Below are positions 63,118 through 64,000 of a DNA stretch of 64,000 nucleotides, one piece after another. Position 1 is the stretch's first letter; every line of letters starts with the position of its first letter. The stretch is from DATMER01 sp963844885. Its GTDB lineage: Bacteria > Acidobacteriota > Thermoanaerobaculia > Multivoradales > UBA5704. Location: the NCBI GenBank assembly GCA_963844885.1, contig CAWJQA010000016.1:186001-250000 (forward strand), read 5' to 3'. The translations under genes were made by a program, and so were the position numbers. The notes under the pieces were generated by a model. It was given only the letters and a program-made list of their open reading frames with translations. It did not search any database and was not told the origin of the DNA.

Positions 63118-63453
63118 ATGATCGAGCTTATCTGCGCCGCCACTTGAAGCACCTGCCGCAAGGCGGTCGCCTTGCTGAACGAGAAGGGCATCGAACACCG
63201 GTACCGGGAATACACCCGCGAGCCGCTGTCGGAAACGGAGATCCGGGACGTGCTGCGCAAGCTCGGTCTTCGCGCCCGAGACGTGCTGCGGAAGAACGAT
63301 CTGGGCTTCACCGACAAGCAGCCGGACAACGTGCTGATCGCCGGCATGGCCCACCGCCCCACCCTGCTCCAGCGCCCGATCGGGGTCGCCAGAGACCGGG
63401 CGGTGGTCGGCCGGCCGCCGGAGCGGCTGCTGGAGTTGGTGGGCGATCGATGA
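63118..63453 (+). CDS. ArsC/Spx-family protein with in-frame TGA at the catalytic cysteine (possible selenoprotein)
   Basis: From the ATG at 63118 the frame is MIELICAAT, TGA (63145-63147), STCRKAVALLNEKG, and then open to the TGA at 63451. The segment matches the C-S-x-S/C-R-K-A site of arsenate-reductase-like proteins, with the TGA exactly at the catalytic Cys position (T-U-S-T-C-R). Both ArsC-type arginine segments, RPIGVARDRAV and VVGRPPE, are retained. If the TGA is read as selenocysteine, the protein is 111 residues with a UxxC redox motif. If it is a stop, only a part starting at an internal CTG/ATG would be made. No SelA/SelB/tRNA-Sec gene is in the window. Confidence 0.7.
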
Positions 63454-63915
63454 CCACCACCCGCAAAGCCCCCCGAGGACACCGCGAGCCCATCACCGTC
63501 CGGTGGGGCGACATGGACGTCATGGGCCATGTGAACAACGCGAAGTACTTCACGTACTGCGAGTCGGCCCGGATGAGCTACTTCGCGGCCATCCGGATGC
63601 TCGAAGCATCGTGAAGACGAGAAGCACGGTCCGGCTCTCGCCGCCGCTCATCTCAACTTCCGCCGGCAGGTCCATCATCCCGCCGAGCTCGACGTCTGGA
63701 CCCGGGTGTCCGAGATCGGCCGCAGCAGCTTTCGGATGGAGTACGAGATCGTCCGCCGCGACGGCTCCGAGCAGGGCGAACGGGTCGCCGACGGCCATGG
63801 CGTCATCGTCTGGGTGGACTACGGCACCGGCCGCTCCACCCCGATTCCGGACGCCTTGCGCGCGGCGATCCGGGAGTACGAGGGGAGGGAGGGCCGGTCG
63901 GAGCCGCCTACCTGA
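63450..63915 (+). CDS. Hot-dog-fold thioesterase (4HBT family), one frameshift
   Basis: The gene starts at the ATG at 63450, overlapping the ArsC-like stop by 4 bp (ATGA). TVRWGDMDVMGHVNNAKYFT is the 4HBT signature with catalytic Asp. The frame breaks after RMLEAS near 63606-63620; a one-base shift gives EDEKHGPALAAAHLNFRRQ and then HPAELDVWTRVSEIGRSSF, HGVIVWVDYGTGRSTPIP. The whole protein is about 154 residues. It would hydrolyse acyl-CoA thioesters. Confidence 0.8.
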
Positions 63916-63927
63916 CGATCCCGTTCT

Positions 63928-64000
63928 CTACCCGACCGAATTCAGGAAGTCGAAGGTCGGCCGGCCGATCACTCCGGCCTTCTCCATGACCTGGCGCAGA
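63928..64000 (-). CDS. C-terminal end of an unknown protein (runs in from the right)
   Basis: On the minus strand the last 23 codons are LRQVMEKAGVIGRPTFDFLN followed by SVG and TAG at 63928-63930. Only the end is in the window and the family cannot be told. It is convergent with the thioesterase gene, 12 bp away. Confidence 0.4.
   Translation of the reverse strand, partial: LRQVMEKAGVIGRPTFDFLNSVG

Noticed and set aside
63145..63185. SECIS element after the TGA
   Set aside because: A small CCGC/GCGG hairpin exists but its loop and spacing do not match known bacterial SECIS well, so it is only mentioned.

Overview
The window is high-GC bacterial DNA, densely coded except for a few repeat-rich gaps. 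No rRNA or tRNA gene was found. Lineage is inferred from gene content alone. A winged-helix/TPR one-component regulator, a DUF5916 outer-membrane protein, a secreted protein ending in a 'FYTVIPCRVIDTR'-type domain, and a MacAB-like export operon with a sigma-54 two-component system together suggest Acidobacteriota, perhaps near Thermoanaerobaculia.

Layout. 0-4 kb: two small exported proteins divergent from the regulator. 4-13.5 kb: a PspB-like protein, a split amidohydrolase, a PIN-domain pair, a MrfA/MrfB-like helicase-exonuclease fusion, a PH-domain protein and a DUF5916 protein. 13.5-18 kb: an esterase, then an accessory island with three membrane or lipid-anchored proteins, a ParE-type toxin-antitoxin pair and a Uma2 nuclease. 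18-22.4 kb: a four-gene operon with two ATP-grasp ligases, a GCS2-like ligase and an M29 peptidase. 22.6-22.8 kb: a candidate structured RNA with a 13-codon ORF and a terminator. 22.9-31 kb: transglutaminase-like and DUF350 proteins, a decayed VapBC, a 21-nt periodic array and a giant surface protein with about 13 InlB-like repeats. 31-44 kb: a peptidase, a MNT/HEPN pair, an ABC-2 exporter, a CASTOR/POLLUX-like channel, a small envelope operon, leuS and a large unknown protein. 44.2-45.6 kb: a non-coding stretch with two more 21-nt periodic arrays and a 50-bp inverted repeat. 45.6-49 kb: membrane proteins, a histidine-kinase fragment and several toxin-antitoxin loci, some with the toxin truncated. 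49-54.7 kb: a five-gene cluster (FAD oxidoreductase, PaaK-like ligase, radical SAM, glycosyltransferase, methyltransferase). 54.7-62 kb: an adaptor/ATPase/two-permease/NtrC/kinase operon behind a likely sigma-54 promoter. 62-64 kb: a VapBC pair, an ArsC-like gene with in-frame TGA at the catalytic cysteine, and a thioesterase.

Many conserved genes are split by single-base frameshifts, most densely at 20-31 kb. This is best explained by indel errors in the assembly, so split genes are described as their probable intact products and the frameshift positions are given.
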